Assembly: GCA_038503035.1 (NCBI GenBank)
Contig: JAVSML010001153.1
Span: 806,001-870,000 of the forward strand
DNA length: 64,000 bases
Reading direction: 5' to 3'
Source of the DNA: Crocodylus rhombifer
Taxonomy: Eukaryota; Chordata; Crocodylia; Crocodylidae
Shown here piece after piece: positions 22,861 through 33,701 of this stretch. A model generated the notes under the pieces. The model was not told the DNA's origin. It made no database searches and was given only the letters and a program-made list of their open reading frames with translations. How positions within the stretch are numbered: the stretch's first letter is position 1; each line of letters opens with the position of its first letter. The translations under genes were made by a program, and so were the position numbers.

Positions 22861-23334
22861 ACTAACAACCACAAATCAGGAAAAACTAGCCCAGGCCAGG
22901 ACTACGTGGCAACACTTTGAGACACAAGGCACATCTTACTTTGAGGAAAATGGTTTCTCTCTGGAGGCAGAAAAATGACAGAAAGGAAACAAGATCATGA
23001 AATTTGTGGTCCATCCCTCCCTTTAACCATCACCTGCAGAATTTCACTGAGAGTCTGCAACTCTAGGATCAGCCTTCTTAGCCAATGGACTCATCTATAG
23101 CCCATGGAAGTGATCATCGTGGACCATGAGGAATCACCGCCAACAACGACAATGCAATACTACAGATTTCAATTACTCAGGCTCAGAACAAGTATGCATA
23201 TGTGAAAGGTTAAAAATAAGTGGTAAGAGTGGCTTCACAGTCAGATATGTCTTCCTCTCACCATCTTCCTTTTACTCTACCCTTACAAAGTCCTATGTGC
23301 CCTGCTGTTCCCAGGGTACAGACAGACGTAACAC

Positions 23335-23600
23335 TTAGACCAGCAGTACTCAACCTCCGGTCCGTGGGGCTCCACACAAGTCTAAACGTTTGGTGGCAAC
23401 GGAGCAGTGACAATGTTAATTGCTGCAGCGCTAGTAATCCTTGCTACAACGCACAGGTCTTTTCAAAGAGACGTTGGCAGGATGTATTTTCTACTTATGG
23501 GCAAAACAACACATCTTCCCCAGCCTCATTGTTAGAAACAAGGCCAAACCATTTGGGTCAAATTTTTTCAGGGCCAAAAAAGAAAAGAAGGAAAGCCTGA
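23335..23600. mobile_element. Possible hAT-type repeat fragment
   Basis: The start (AGACCAGCAGTACTCAACC followed by tccggtccgtgggg) resembles the CAGTGGTTCTCAACC-type ends of hAT MITEs. A matching far end was not found, so the class is tentative. Confidence 0.3.
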
Positions 23601-23869
23601 GACCAGCCTGCCAGCCTGGTTAGTATTTGACAAAATTATGACCAACAGAAGATAGTATGTTACAAGGGAAACCACTGGGCAACCATAATACCAGAGCCTA
23701 CACCCTTCATAAATGTAAAAAAGTATATTATTTAATATCAATGTAGTTTTATGTGGGTTCATTTTAATTGCAATTTCAAAGAGACTTAAAAAAAGGGAAA
23801 GAGCTGAAGGGAAAAAATTTTGAAAGAAAAATTAAAAGACTTGCAAGACATGCAAGCAATTGGAAAATA

Positions 23870-24880
23870 GGGGGGAAATGCAACATGGGTTTAACAAAGG
23901 TATCATGACATAATAAACCTGCTCTTTGATTAAAAAAAAAGAAAAGAAAAAGATTATACTTAAATCTAGTCTGTCCAGACTTTAATAAATCATTTCTTTT
24001 GTCCTATGTTTTACTACAGTGAAGATGGAAATTAGTAGAAATACTGCAAAATGGCTAATGGACTTAGCCATGTTAAACAGAAAGTACTGGGCTCAAGTTA
24101 AGTTACTAACAATTCTTCAAGGATCCATCTTGAAACCAGACTTGTTTTCATTTATAATTTTGGCACAAATATAGAAGTCTACTAATAAAGTCTGCTAATG
24201 ATACATAGTTGGGAGGCTTTATCAATACAAGGGAGGATCAAAATAGCATGCAATTAAAAAAAATGATGATTGTGGACTGAAGTAAGAGAAACTGGATAAA
24301 ATTCTACAGTACAGAGTCCAAGACATAGGTACTTTGGTACTAAAATTAAAGTATTTCTGCTATATGCTGGTAGAGCATCAGAGGAACAACTGAGAAGACA
24401 ACATACGTGGACACACTAGATACTCACAGGCAGACTATGAACTTCCAATGTAACGAATGCTATTGTGAAAAACACAAGTGTGACCCTACAATGTATCACG
24501 AAAGGTACTTTAAATTACAGTTAAAGTAGTATTAATGCCATTCTACAAGGCTCACCTATGACCGCATCTGAAATACTGCATGCAACTGTAGTCCTTCACA
24601 TTCAAGAAAGGGGACTTCAGACTGGAACAGATGCAGAGAAAGACTACTAGGATGAGGAAAATTATTCAGCTCTTCTAGCTTATCGGAATGAATAGTCAGG
24701 GGAAATATGATTGATGCTGATAAAGGAGCATACATCACAGATGAAGAAGAATCATTTAGAATACAAGACAAGGTACAAAAACCATTTTTCTTTCACGGCC
24801 ATTAATATAATCCACACGAGAAATTAGGCTACTATCAGAACAACAAGGATCTGGAATAACCTCCCAAAACTGTAAGGGGG
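23870..24880 (+). mobile_element. Ancient CR1/L3-type LINE remnant
   Basis: Degenerate RT wording on the plus strand follows the CR1/L3 order: a CATGGGTTTAACAAAGG block, a gaatactgcatgcaactgt block near 24570, then cagatgcagagaaagactac. Many stops and shifts are present. It is older than the CR1 copies at 0.2-2.9 kb and 33.7-36.2 kb. Confidence 0.6.
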
Positions 24881-25056
24881 AGGAAAATGCAAACTTCCCC
24901 ACCCCCAAAAAAACCTCTACCCACTTTTAAGATGACCCAGTCCTATTTCTATGGCAGAAAAAAAAATAAAAGCTCTATCTTTGGTATGTTTAGGAAAATG
25001 GAAGGTTGGTTTAGATACGGTGTTGTAAAAAGGAACATTTTGTGTGTAATCTAGAT

Positions 25057-25339
25057 CAGTGGTTCTAAACTTTTTTTTGTACCTGGACCCATTTGTAAAC
25101 ATTGATGGCCAATCCTAACCCAGTGCCCCTCACTCCCAACCTGCTGTCCCCTGCCCCCAGGCTCAGATCCCCAAGATGTCGAGCAGGGGGGAGGGAGGAG
25201 AGCCACAAGCAGCTCCTCGCAGCCTGGAACGCCACGGTTTCCACATTTTTCTCTTTTAAAGGACAATCCATTTTTAAAGTTTGCTCAGAACCTTTTCATA
25301 TATTATTCTGGGTCACGACCCACAGGTTGAAAAATACTT
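25057..25339. mobile_element. hAT MITE with perfect 8-bp TSD
   Basis: A 283-bp element starting CAGTGGTTCTAAAC and ending GGTTGAAAAATACTT, a decayed version of GGTTGAGAACCACTG. It is flanked by identical ATCTAGAT at 25049-25056 and 25340-25347. The 8-bp duplication and CAGTGGTTCT ends identify a hAT MITE. The duplicated octamer is itself a palindrome, so the flank match alone does not give orientation. It has no coding sequence. Confidence 0.88.
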
Positions 25340-26066
25340 ATCTAGATCAGTGCAGACCAATCTTTTTGGAAAGAGTACAAGAAATTAAGCTCTGTGTCCT
25401 CCCCAAATACCACTCAGTCTCTTTCTCTTGCCTCCTCTGCTACTCTGCTTTGTGCTTCCTGCCCTAACAATCACTGTCAGATCCCCAGGTGCCCCATCCC
25501 CAACTTGTTATGTCACACAGGGGCTACTTGGGCCACTTGCAGCACCCGGGTTAGCTGCCTGCTTATAACTGATCAATTCAGGAGCATGCTATCTACAGCT
25601 CTGTGTTAGTGCAGAAGACAGTGAAATTGACCAAGCCATTTTCATAGTGTGCAAGCTGTGGTGTAAACAAATAATAAAAGTAAACTAATAACAAAGTAAA
25701 TTATTAAAACTACACTGACTGTAAAAACATATCAGCAGCCACACAGATACTTTAAGAAATCCTTATCAACTTGACAGCATTTTTTACCCCCATCTACATA
25801 TTCCTTTGCAACTTGGGAGTTACAGTTCCTCTCCTCTTACCCAATTCCTCAACTCCCAATTATGACAGACATACTAGTTTATCTTCATCTCACTCATTGC
25901 AAGAACTGAACTGCTGGTACTGACTTGATGAGAAGAAAAACAAGCAAGCATTATTTACGTGAACTTAAGAAATCAAGATTTATCACATTTTAAGCCTTTC
26001 ATCCTCACGCTTCATTTTCCCGGATATTTAAAGTATTTTCTCACTTGCACAAGCAGAGCATCTTAC

Positions 26067-26094
26067 GATGCACATTTTCCTGGTAGCATCTGCT
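26067..26094 (-). CDS. Candidate 28-nt exon, unknown protein
   Basis: The acceptor CACTTTCTCTGTTTTACAG is excellent and the donor CATC|GTAAGATG is good. If joined to the segment at 28797-28838 it reads RADATRKMCI in frame. At 28 nt there is little information, so this rests almost entirely on splice-site quality. Confidence 0.17.
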
Positions 26095-26509
26095 CTGTAA
26101 AACAGAGAAAGTGTTTAACATCAAAAAAGAAATGAATTTCAAATAACCACCATGTGCCTATATTTGTTCTCTGACACACTAAAAAGCTATAGATTTTTTG
26201 TTACCTAAACTTGTGGATTCATTTCATTTAATATTTTGATGCAACAATAATGAAGCATATTAATGGAACTGCGACTGAAGGGAAAGCAGAGAGAAGAGCA
26301 ACCCACAGCTATTAGAAACTATTATAAGTTCAAAAGTCTAGCTTGATGCCTGCTGTGAGAAGCAAGCTCTTCCAGCTAAGGACAACAAAGCCCTTACCTC
26401 ATACAGAGGTCAATGATTCATTTTTATTCACTGTCAGAAAAAACTTTCTTCCTAAAGGAGGCTTTTTTGCACATGATCTACTACTGTGCATCTTTCTAGA
26501 AGTTACTTA

Positions 26510-27270
26510 TAAGCAGAGATCCGGGGTTTCCATTCACTGTGAAAAAACAGCCTGCAAGGGGCTGTAAGGAACAGGAGCGGGTGATCAAGCATGGGGTGCC
26601 ACAAGCAAGTGCGCATGCAGATGGAATCCAGGCAGCATGGAGAACAGCTCCTGCAGCTCCCCGAAGGTAAGTTGAGGGAGATGAGGACTGAAGTCCCCAT
26701 AGTGAGGGAGAGATGGAGGGAGGGAGTCAGGCAGGGCTGGGGCTGGAGGGGGGTCCATAGGGCCTGGAGATTGAGGTCCAGGGGCAGGAATGTGCTGCCA
26801 CAGGGACCAGGCAGGGAGCAAGACGGAGCCAAGGGAGGTTCATCTGGTGGGTGGCGGGGGTCCTGGCTCCTTATCACTGTGTGCACTCCTTGGGGTGGTA
26901 TAGGGGCACATGCCCCCCAGATGTGTGTGAGGAGGGTAGATGTGGGCTGCCCATTGTGGGCTTGGGGCTCCCTGCTCTGCTGCCCTCCCCCAGGGGCCTC
27001 TATGGCCCAGCAGGCCAAACCCAGTACAGCAAGGCAAAGTGGGGCAGAGAGACTCGGTGCTATAGCTAGGAGCCCCCCACTGCCATGGTGAGGCACCCCT
27101 TGCCCACCCAGCTGCAGCAAGGATGGCAGCACAGTGGTTTGCTCCCCACTGCTGCTAGGCAGCCAGGGTGTGCCTCACCATGGCAGCACAGGGCTCCCAG
27201 CAGGAGCACTGAGACACCCCACCCCGCTCTGCCCTCCCATGCTGGGTCTCACCTCCTGAGCCATATTTAG
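26510..27270. other. Unclassified GC-rich repeat-like segment
   Basis: This strongly GC-rich stretch, G-rich on the plus strand, resembles in style the interiors of the hAT elements at 3786-4692 and 40159-41569. It carries open frames over 160 codons on both strands that look like compositional artefacts (runs of P, G, S, Q). I could not find matched terminal repeats. It may be another DNA-transposon interior. Confidence 0.4.
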
Positions 27271-27805
27271 AATTTATTTCATTACAGTGATTGAGGCACT
27301 GGTAGGCTTCCAAATTGTTTTAGAAATGTAAATATGTCCATAAAACACAGTGTTTACCTTATACCTATGTATATAGTGGCACTGCATTTTAATCACAGAA
27401 GAACACGGATTTCAGGAGGTTTGAACCAAAGAATTTACTATTTTTAAACAGAGAAAACCAGGATCCCCGTGCATAAGTTATTTATCTGCAGTTTGGGTAG
27501 CTCATCAGATTACACATTAAAGCTTAAACAAGCACAGACCAGACATATTTGAAAAGACAAAGCACAGACATACTTGACACCAAATTAACAAAAAAGGAAC
27601 CAAGATAACTTCACATACAACAAAATGTTAAATGAGATGCTGCTGTCCATACACTGCACGGAAACATAGGCCCATAGATAGACACATAAGCATTTGACTG
27701 GAAAGTACTGTCTTTGGAGAACACTAAGATTGAAAAGGTACACCTAACCATGTCAACTTAACCCTGCCCTTTCCTATATGTACATTATATGACCTTGATT
27801 AAACA

Positions 27806-28090
27806 GATGGGTGATGCATAGGTGGGCACAGGACGGCATGTGCAACCCATGAGATTGGCCCATGCCAACCAGGGAGCAGGGGTGCTGAAAGAAGTGCCGG
27901 CCGGGACCCCCCGAGATTGATGCTGGCCAGGGAGGGGGGGCACCGAGAGAAACACTGGTGGCACTTCCAGTTTTGCCGCAGGCACTGCTTTGCTTTCAGG
28001 CAATTGGCTGCTGAGGGACCTCCCCCCTGATCAGCTATCAGCCGCTGGGGGACCCCCAGACTCAGGAGGCACCAGTCGCCTATCATTAAA
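27806..28090 (+). repeat. GC-rich interspersed repeat, copy 1
   Basis: This has the same layout as 31616-31935: a GGGCACA-type start, repeated GGCACTTC-type words, and a shared end resembling CCCCAGACTCAGGAGGCAC. The two copies lie on either side of the CpG island in the same orientation. The family is unknown and may be a hAT interior. Confidence 0.55.
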
Positions 28091-28289
28091 CAGTACCATA
28101 CTTTTTATCACAGTAGTTGATTCAAACCTTCAGTACAAGACAAGCCCTCAGTAATGTATTTCTTTTTATAAAGAATATAAATCAGGTCAAAAATAACAAT
28201 TAGTATCCAATGGAAAAAGTGATATCCCAACATTTGTTTTAAACCCAAAAGAAAAAGGTCAAACAGAAAGTTTGAGGCCAGTATTCATT

Positions 28290-28363
28290 TCTGCCCATGG
28301 CAGGGGTCGGACTTGATGATCTGCTCAGGTCCCCTCTGACCCTACCAACTATGAACTTATGAA
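28290..28363 (+). mobile_element. CR1 3' tail, extreme 5' truncation
   Basis: About 75 bp that match the last part of the CR1 at 242-2909 (CCATGGCAGGGGTCGGACTT, then gatgatctgctcaggtccc), ending AACTATGAACTTATGAAA. Only the 3' UTR was inserted. Confidence 0.88.
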
Positions 28364-28796
28364 AGTTCTTTTAATAATTTAGGAAAAAAAAATATTAGGA
28401 GACATCCTGATTTTCTCTATGTAGAAATGTATCGCTTTGGTTCATCAAACTGAAAAATAAAACTTTCAGCTTCATTTAAGATTGATTTGGGTCCCTCAAA
28501 TTGCCTGGTATAAAACTATCGCGTTGGTACGTTGGGGAAAAAACAGATTGAAATTAGTACTTCTTGAAGCATAACACACCAACAAGACTCAGAGAAAAAT
28601 ACTTTCCATATGCTACAGGGAGAGATGAGACTGGGAGCGGGGTAAGCACTGGGACTATTCATCTAGAAGTAAGACCCAAAATAGATGCCGCAGAAAATGC
28701 AGGCCTTTCCTCCTGACAGCAGCCCAGAGGTTCTGTTTGTGTGCCTGCCTGGAGGGAAATGGAGAGAAAGACAGAACTGCATGGCAGAGGCCTCAC

Positions 28797-28838
28797 CTAC
28801 TTGGGTTAAATAGTTTCAGTGGCATGTTTCCTCTCAAA
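28797..28838 (-). CDS. Candidate exon with possible start codon
   Basis: A 42-nt minus-strand segment with the acceptor CATAAAATTACAG and donor AGTAG|GTGAGG. It contains AACATGC and would begin a protein MPLKLFNPS. It lies about 2.2 kb downstream of the CpG-island donor. It is a candidate start exon only if the larger minus-strand gene model holds. No family is recognised. Confidence 0.17.
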
Positions 28839-30396
28839 CTGTAATTTTATGTAGTCAACTTTTTACTTAATTCCACCTCGGGACTATATTTGTTTGACGT
28901 AAGTACTGTAGGATATGCAATGCCAATGACAGCAAGAGCCTTCGCTAGGCCTGGTATGGAAAGAATAAGGCAGAAGTATCTCTAGATTCCCCGCACTGTA
29001 TGTAAAGTCAAATGCCTTTAATATTCCTTGTGACAGTTTAAACACTCTATAGGATATTCATACTTCTTTAGAAAACAACCCAGTTTCAATTCTGTCATAC
29101 CTGAGAATACTTTTTGAGAGCATGGAAGCTCTGTATATCAGACTAAAATACACTCACTCACAACTGAGTTACAGGAGAGGATAAGATAAAAATCTATAAG
29201 TAAATAAATACTTTTTAAAGCAAACTTTAACATCTTCCCACAAAGCAAACTTTGTGCGAAGTTGTACAATGCTTTTCTCCATGAAGGTGTTATCCTGAAT
29301 TCTAAGAGTCAAAAGTTGGCTTCGGTTCTGATGCATCAGGCATTTTTTTAAATCCCCTCCAAATCTTGTTTAACTATTATAACTCTGGCTCTTCTTCTTA
29401 TCTGCCTCCTGTTGCTGTGATTCTTACCAAGTTCTTGTACTTCCAAAGCAATGAGTTCCAATTGTGTGTTAAATGGAAAAAAAAATTATCATCAGTTTTG
29501 AATGTGCTATCTTTCAATTTTATTCAATGTCCCATTATCCTTGCACTTCAAGATAACATGTACAGCTCTGTCAAAATGACAGATTATGACCTCAAGAAGG
29601 CATATTAAATTGCTGGCTCCCTTCAAGCCACGACTTTATAATCGGGGACAATACATTAAACCTAAGTGACAAAACTCTGCTTTTAAATATGCCTGTTGAT
29701 CTCTCTGAAGTCCACTGAACTTGCACACAGACTGAAGAGCAGAAATGGTCTCAATCTAAACATTCTGCAAAATAAACTGCATATACTGAAATCCCTGCCA
29801 AAACAGTAAATGCTGAAGAGCAAATACAATCGCACACAGACCTCCGAAGAGGCAGCAGATCTGGAGTTTTGCCTTTGTTTATGTAGTAAGGAAGTGAAGA
29901 TTCACAAATGCAACGAAGGCCTTGCTATTTACAATCAGATCTGAGCTGCCAGAACCCTGCCTAGAACGCTACCGAGTTCAGCGACACATGTGCAGACTCC
30001 ACCCATGCTATTCTAGTTTCAGGAGCAAGGTCTAAATGTTACATACACATTTTGATTTAAACACCGAACGAACATGTTCTCTCAAACTGAGGCAGCCTCC
30101 GTGGTGGGAGTGCGAATCAGAAAAGGTGGGCATCACACTTGAAGCATCCCATGTCCTAACCCTGTTTTTAGTTCATTGTGCCAGTACCAGCTCAAAGCTG
30201 TTGGCCAGGAGGAATGGCCAGTTCTTCATTTTATATTATACATTCACAGTGGAAAGTACAACTTTGGGATAGGTTAAAAAGAAAAGAAGAAGAAATAAAA
30301 ATGCAAAATTACCTTGGCCTTTGTACTCCAGAAGCCTGGATTACCAAACATAACAATCAACACCCACAGACCACGCAACCCATGGGGACAGGCTGC
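28839..30396. other. AT-rich DNA beside the CpG island
   Basis: No repeat or convincing exon seen. It would be the first intron in the minus-strand gene model. Confidence 0.45.
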
Positions 30397-30413
30397 GGGG
30401 GGGGGGGGGGGGG
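30397..30413 (+). repeat. Poly-G run (17 G)
   Basis: Seventeen consecutive G residues about 150 bp from the CpG island, able to form G-quadruplex DNA. The length should be treated with caution because assemblies are error-prone in such runs. Confidence 0.95.
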
Positions 30414-30437
30414 TGGCAGAGCCTTTTTCCTACCCCA

Positions 30438-30483
30438 GCAACACGGGACAAAGTATCCGAGCAACACGGGGCAAAGTATTCCC
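30438..30483 (+). repeat. 23-bp tandem duplication
   Basis: GCAACACGGGACAAAGTATC at the start of unit 1 (30438-30460) is repeated with two changes as GCAACACGGGGCAAAGTATT in unit 2 (30461-30483). It sits between the G-run and the CpG island. Confidence 0.9.
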
Positions 30484-30559
30484 GGCTCCAAGCTGGGCTT
30501 GCAGAAGCACCGACATTTATCAGGGCAGTTAAGGCTTGGGATTTAAACTGCAAGCAAAC

Positions 30560-31395
30560 ATTTCTACGCTGCGCTTCTCCCCAGAGCTCGGCGCGGTTCA
30601 GGGCCACTCGCACGTTAAGAGTTCAGGAGCGGGCAAGGATTCCTACGCAGTGCTTCCTCCGCAGCTGGGGTGGGGGGAGAAACGGGGAGAGGGGGGGCAA
30701 CGGCTACTTCCACCGGTCCTTCGGGTCCAGACTTTGAAGACGCTTGACCCCGAGACTGCATTTTGCCTCGAACATGGCTAATGAAACTCTCACATAAAAA
30801 GACTCCAACCTCCCCCGCGACCCCCCCTGTAAGCCAAGGCTGGAGCTGCGCCAGCCACGGGCACCGGCGCGCACACAGGCGGGAGGCGGCGAGGGGCTGA
30901 GGCAGGGGTAGGGGCAGGGGCAGAGCCCGCCGCCGCCGCCCGGGAAACTTTCGCGGAGCCACCACGGGGACGTGAGCAGGGCCTGGAGCAACAGCGCCAG
31001 CCCTCCCCCGCTCCCGCCTCCGCCTCGCAACTTAGGGCCCCGGGGCTGAGCCCCAACACTCACGGGAAGCGCCGGGGACCTGCCGGCGGCGCCGCTACAG
31101 CTCCTCCCGCCGCGACCCCCTTCCTGCCGCCGCCGCCCCGCCCTCCCCTGCCCTCCCCGCCCCGCCCCGCCAGGGAACGCGGCGCAGCTCACGTCTGTCA
31201 GCCCGGCCCGGCCCAGCCCCGTGGGCGCCGCTTCTCGCCTCCTTCTGGGAGAAGTCCTGGCGGGTAGGACGGCCCGGCCCGCAGGGGGTGGCACGGCCGC
31301 GCGGGGACGCGGGCTGCCGCCCTTGGGAGCAATCCGTGCCGCCGCGGGCTCCTGTGGCAGCTGCGGGCGGAGGAAGCTCCGCTAGAGGCCGGGCG
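30560..31395. promoter_or_regulatory. CpG island with stacked GC boxes
   Basis: About 0.8 kb is dense in CpG (GGCGCGG, CGCCGCCGCC, GCGGCGCC and many more), in sharp contrast to the CpG-poor surroundings. Three overlapping GC boxes (CCCCGCCCCGCCCCGCC) lie at 31155-31171. No TATA box is evident. This is the usual form of a vertebrate housekeeping promoter and may be bidirectional. Long open frames here (for example minus 30704-31294) are compositional and not genes. Confidence 0.85.
31064..31170 (-). other. Candidate first (non-coding) exon
   Basis: On the minus strand a strong splice donor CTTCCC|GTGAGTGT (GTGAGT rc at 31058-31063) lies 90-110 bp downstream of the GC boxes, the normal distance for a first-exon donor. 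The exon start is not defined. This is the main reason to prefer minus-strand transcription from the CpG island, though a plus-strand transcript is not excluded. Confidence 0.4.
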
Positions 31396-31489
31396 GGCTT
31401 TGGTAGGGATTAAAAAGTCAGCAGTCCCTACGAAGCAGACCGTCTCGGCAGGAGGGCAGGGAAAGCACGGGAGCGGGTGGTGGCACCTC

Positions 31490-31616
31490 CATCCTCGGAG
31501 GTTTTCTAAGCCCCAGGGAGATAAACATCATTGTCTGCCCGGCTGGGGTGATCTAGTGAGGGTTGGGCCTGTTTTCAGCAGCCGGTTGGACTCGATGACC
31601 TCCTGAGGAGCCTTCC
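31490..31616 (+). mobile_element. CR1 3' fragment
   Basis: It begins within the last ORF2 codons (CCATCCTCGGAGGTTTTCTA) and continues through GATCTAGTGAGGGTTGG and TTGGACTCGATGACCTCCTG to CTTCCAACC. It abuts the right edge of the CpG island region. Confidence 0.82.
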
Positions 31617-31935
31617 AACCATAGGCGAGATGTAGGGATGGGGCACATGCCCCCCCTGAGAGTGCTGGTGCACCCCCTGACAGCGAGCGCTCTGGCTGGG
31701 GGCAGCGCTTGCGTCCCCTCTAAAATTGGTTCCACCAGTGGCCAGCACTTCTGTCGCCACCGTGCCACATGCAGAACTGGTGGCTGGCACTTCTGCCACC
31801 ACTGCTGCTGTGCTGCCAGGGCACTCAGCGACAAGCTGCTGCCCCTCCTCCCCCCGGTCATGCCCTGCTGCTGCCCCCCCAGACTTGGGAGGCACTGGTC
31901 CCGGTCCTTCCAGACCTCACTTTCTGTGATTGAGT
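31616..31935 (+). repeat. GC-rich interspersed repeat, copy 2
   Basis: This is the partner of 27806-28090, with GGGGCACATGCCCCCC at the start, several GGCACTTCTG words and the shared end CCCAGACTTGGGAGGCACTG. Open frames on both strands are artefacts of composition. Confidence 0.55.
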
Positions 31936-32014
31936 GACTGGTTATGACCATGTATACAGGAAAGGAGCACGGGGTGCCCAAGCTGCAGGCACCATTGTCA
32001 CACAGGGGCTGAAT

Positions 32015-32130
32015 ACAATGAATATGTGGTAGCCCTGTTGATCTGAGACAAAAAGAAATGCAAAAATCTTGATTTCTAGGTTCCAAAATAATACCTTGTA
32101 TTAGACCAACTGAGAGAGTGCAAAAAAACA
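32015..32130. repeat. Fragment of a reptile interspersed repeat family
   Basis: The words GTGGTAGCCCTGTTGATCTG and ACCTTGTATTAGACCAACTG follow the order of a common sauropsid repeat that also appears at 55430-55545. The class is not determined. Confidence 0.45.
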
Positions 32131-32194
32131 GAGGAAGGGCATTTCTGCTTTCTTTCCTGGGGGAAAGTGGCTCTTCCTGTTGCTGTCGAGGGAG

Positions 32195-32840
32195 AATCAT
32201 AGAAAATGAGGGTTGGAAGGGACCTCAGGAGGTCATCTAGTCCAACCCCTGCTCAAAGCAGTACCATTCCCAACTAGATCATCCCAGCCAAGGCTTTGTC
32301 TAGCTGGATCCTAACAGCTTCCAAGGACGGAGCTTCCACCACCTCTCTGGGTATCCTGTTCCAGTGTTTTACCACCCTCCTAGTGAGAAAATTCTTCCTA
32401 ATATCTAACTTAAACTTGAGACAGTTGCTCCTTGTTCTGGCATCTGCCACCACTGAGAACTGTCTAGCTCCATCCTCTTTCGAACCCCCCATCAGGTAGT
32501 TGAAGGCTGATATTAAGTCTGCTCTCAGTCTCCTCTTCTCTAGACTAAATAAGCCCAGTTCCCTCAGCCTTTCCTTGTAACTCATGCCCCGCAACCTCCT
32601 CACCATTTTTGTTGCCCTCTGCAGGACTATTTCCAATTTGTCCACATCCTGTCTGTAGTGGGGGCCCCAAAACTGGACACAGTACTCCAGATGTCGCCTC
32701 TCCAGTGCAGAATAGAGGGGAAGCATCACTTCCCTGGACCTACTGGCAACACCCTTCCCAATGCAATACTGGAGACTGCAGCCTTGCCTCTGTAGAAGGA
32801 GGCCCAGAGCCCTGACCAACAGAACACAGGTGGCTTTCAT
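32195..32840 (-). mobile_element. CR1 LINE 3' portion with open RT C terminus
   Basis: The 3' tail starts at the left (ATCATAGAAAATGAGGGTTG on the plus strand). Reading leftward from about 32770, the minus strand encodes the ORF2 C terminus without interruption to the stop at 32274. Words include [61 protein letters not shown] and LDKALAGMI. The 5' limit is around 32775-32840. It is a relatively young but truncated copy and cannot mobilise itself. Confidence 0.92.
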
Positions 32841-33701
32841 TGGCCTTTCAGGGAAACGCTCTCCACAGAGCTTTAGGAAGAGGAGAGGGGTTCTTCAGGC
32901 AGGTCTTGTTAAGTACTGCCTTCTGCAAGCCTTGCATTGCTGAGCATTTTGAAATGTAGTGCAAGGGATTAGCACTACCCACCAGATAAAAAATGCTTGG
33001 GAAATGTTGTCCCTGACAAGTAGAGGTCTGTTCAAGTAAGAGAGTTTTATCAGGTCACAGGTCTCTTTTGGGGGTTCTTTGGAATCTATGCCAGCCCATG
33101 CTAAAGCCAGTGGTAGCTAGAACATAACCTTACTGGCCAGTAAAAAATCTGGACTCAAAACACATAGTGCCTTTAAGGCTCATTACAACCTAACAAATAC
33201 TGCTACTAATCTCTCTGCACTTCACTAGTAAGAACTGACCTGCTGGAATGATCTCGCTCTGCCACTAGCCAGACGGCCTAGTCTCCTGCACTTGTTTTGT
33301 CCTACAAGGACTCTTTGTTCCTAATTCACAGCTCTCCTCCTTCCCCCCCCAAGCAGACCATTTGCAGTTCTGCAGTCTTTACTCTGCTATATAGATCAGC
33401 CTGTGTCTGCCTCTTTCTTAGACCTGAGGAAAGGCACTTGATCCCAGAAAGCCTTCCCAACAGCTCTCTCCACTGTACAGTTGATACAATAAAATGCATC
33501 ACAAAATATTCTTGCCTCTCATTCCTGGACCATAACAGCGACAAAAAGATTTCAATCCTACTTGCTGAAATAGGGAAGGAAGGGAGAGAAAAACCTAAAG
33601 TGAAAAAGGGCTTTTTAATTTATTTAGGTAATACAAAATAAAAATGTGTGTGAGTAGAAATGTTAATTTCAGTGATGCTCTATACAGTAATAAAATTAAG
33701 A
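32841..33701. other. Spacer between CR1 copies, nothing recognised
   Basis: Chance open frames only, on both strands. Confidence 0.5.

Noticed and set aside
22921..22975. 21-nt minus segment with excellent acceptor and GTAAGATG donor
   Set aside because: It is too short to judge and lies in probable RTE-derived sequence.
26364..26430. 33-nt minus segment with very good acceptor and donor
   Set aside because: All three frames contain a stop. At best it would be a non-coding or poison exon.
26503..27132. 209-codon minus-strand open frame
   Set aside because: It lies in a GC-rich repeat-like block. The peptide is a P/S/L/H-rich compositional product with overlapping open frames on the other strand and no family motif.
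30704..31294. 196-codon minus-strand open frame in the CpG island
   Set aside because: Stop codons are rare in CpG-rich DNA. The peptide is G/R/A/P-rich with no motif, and it runs through the GC boxes and the predicted splice donor.
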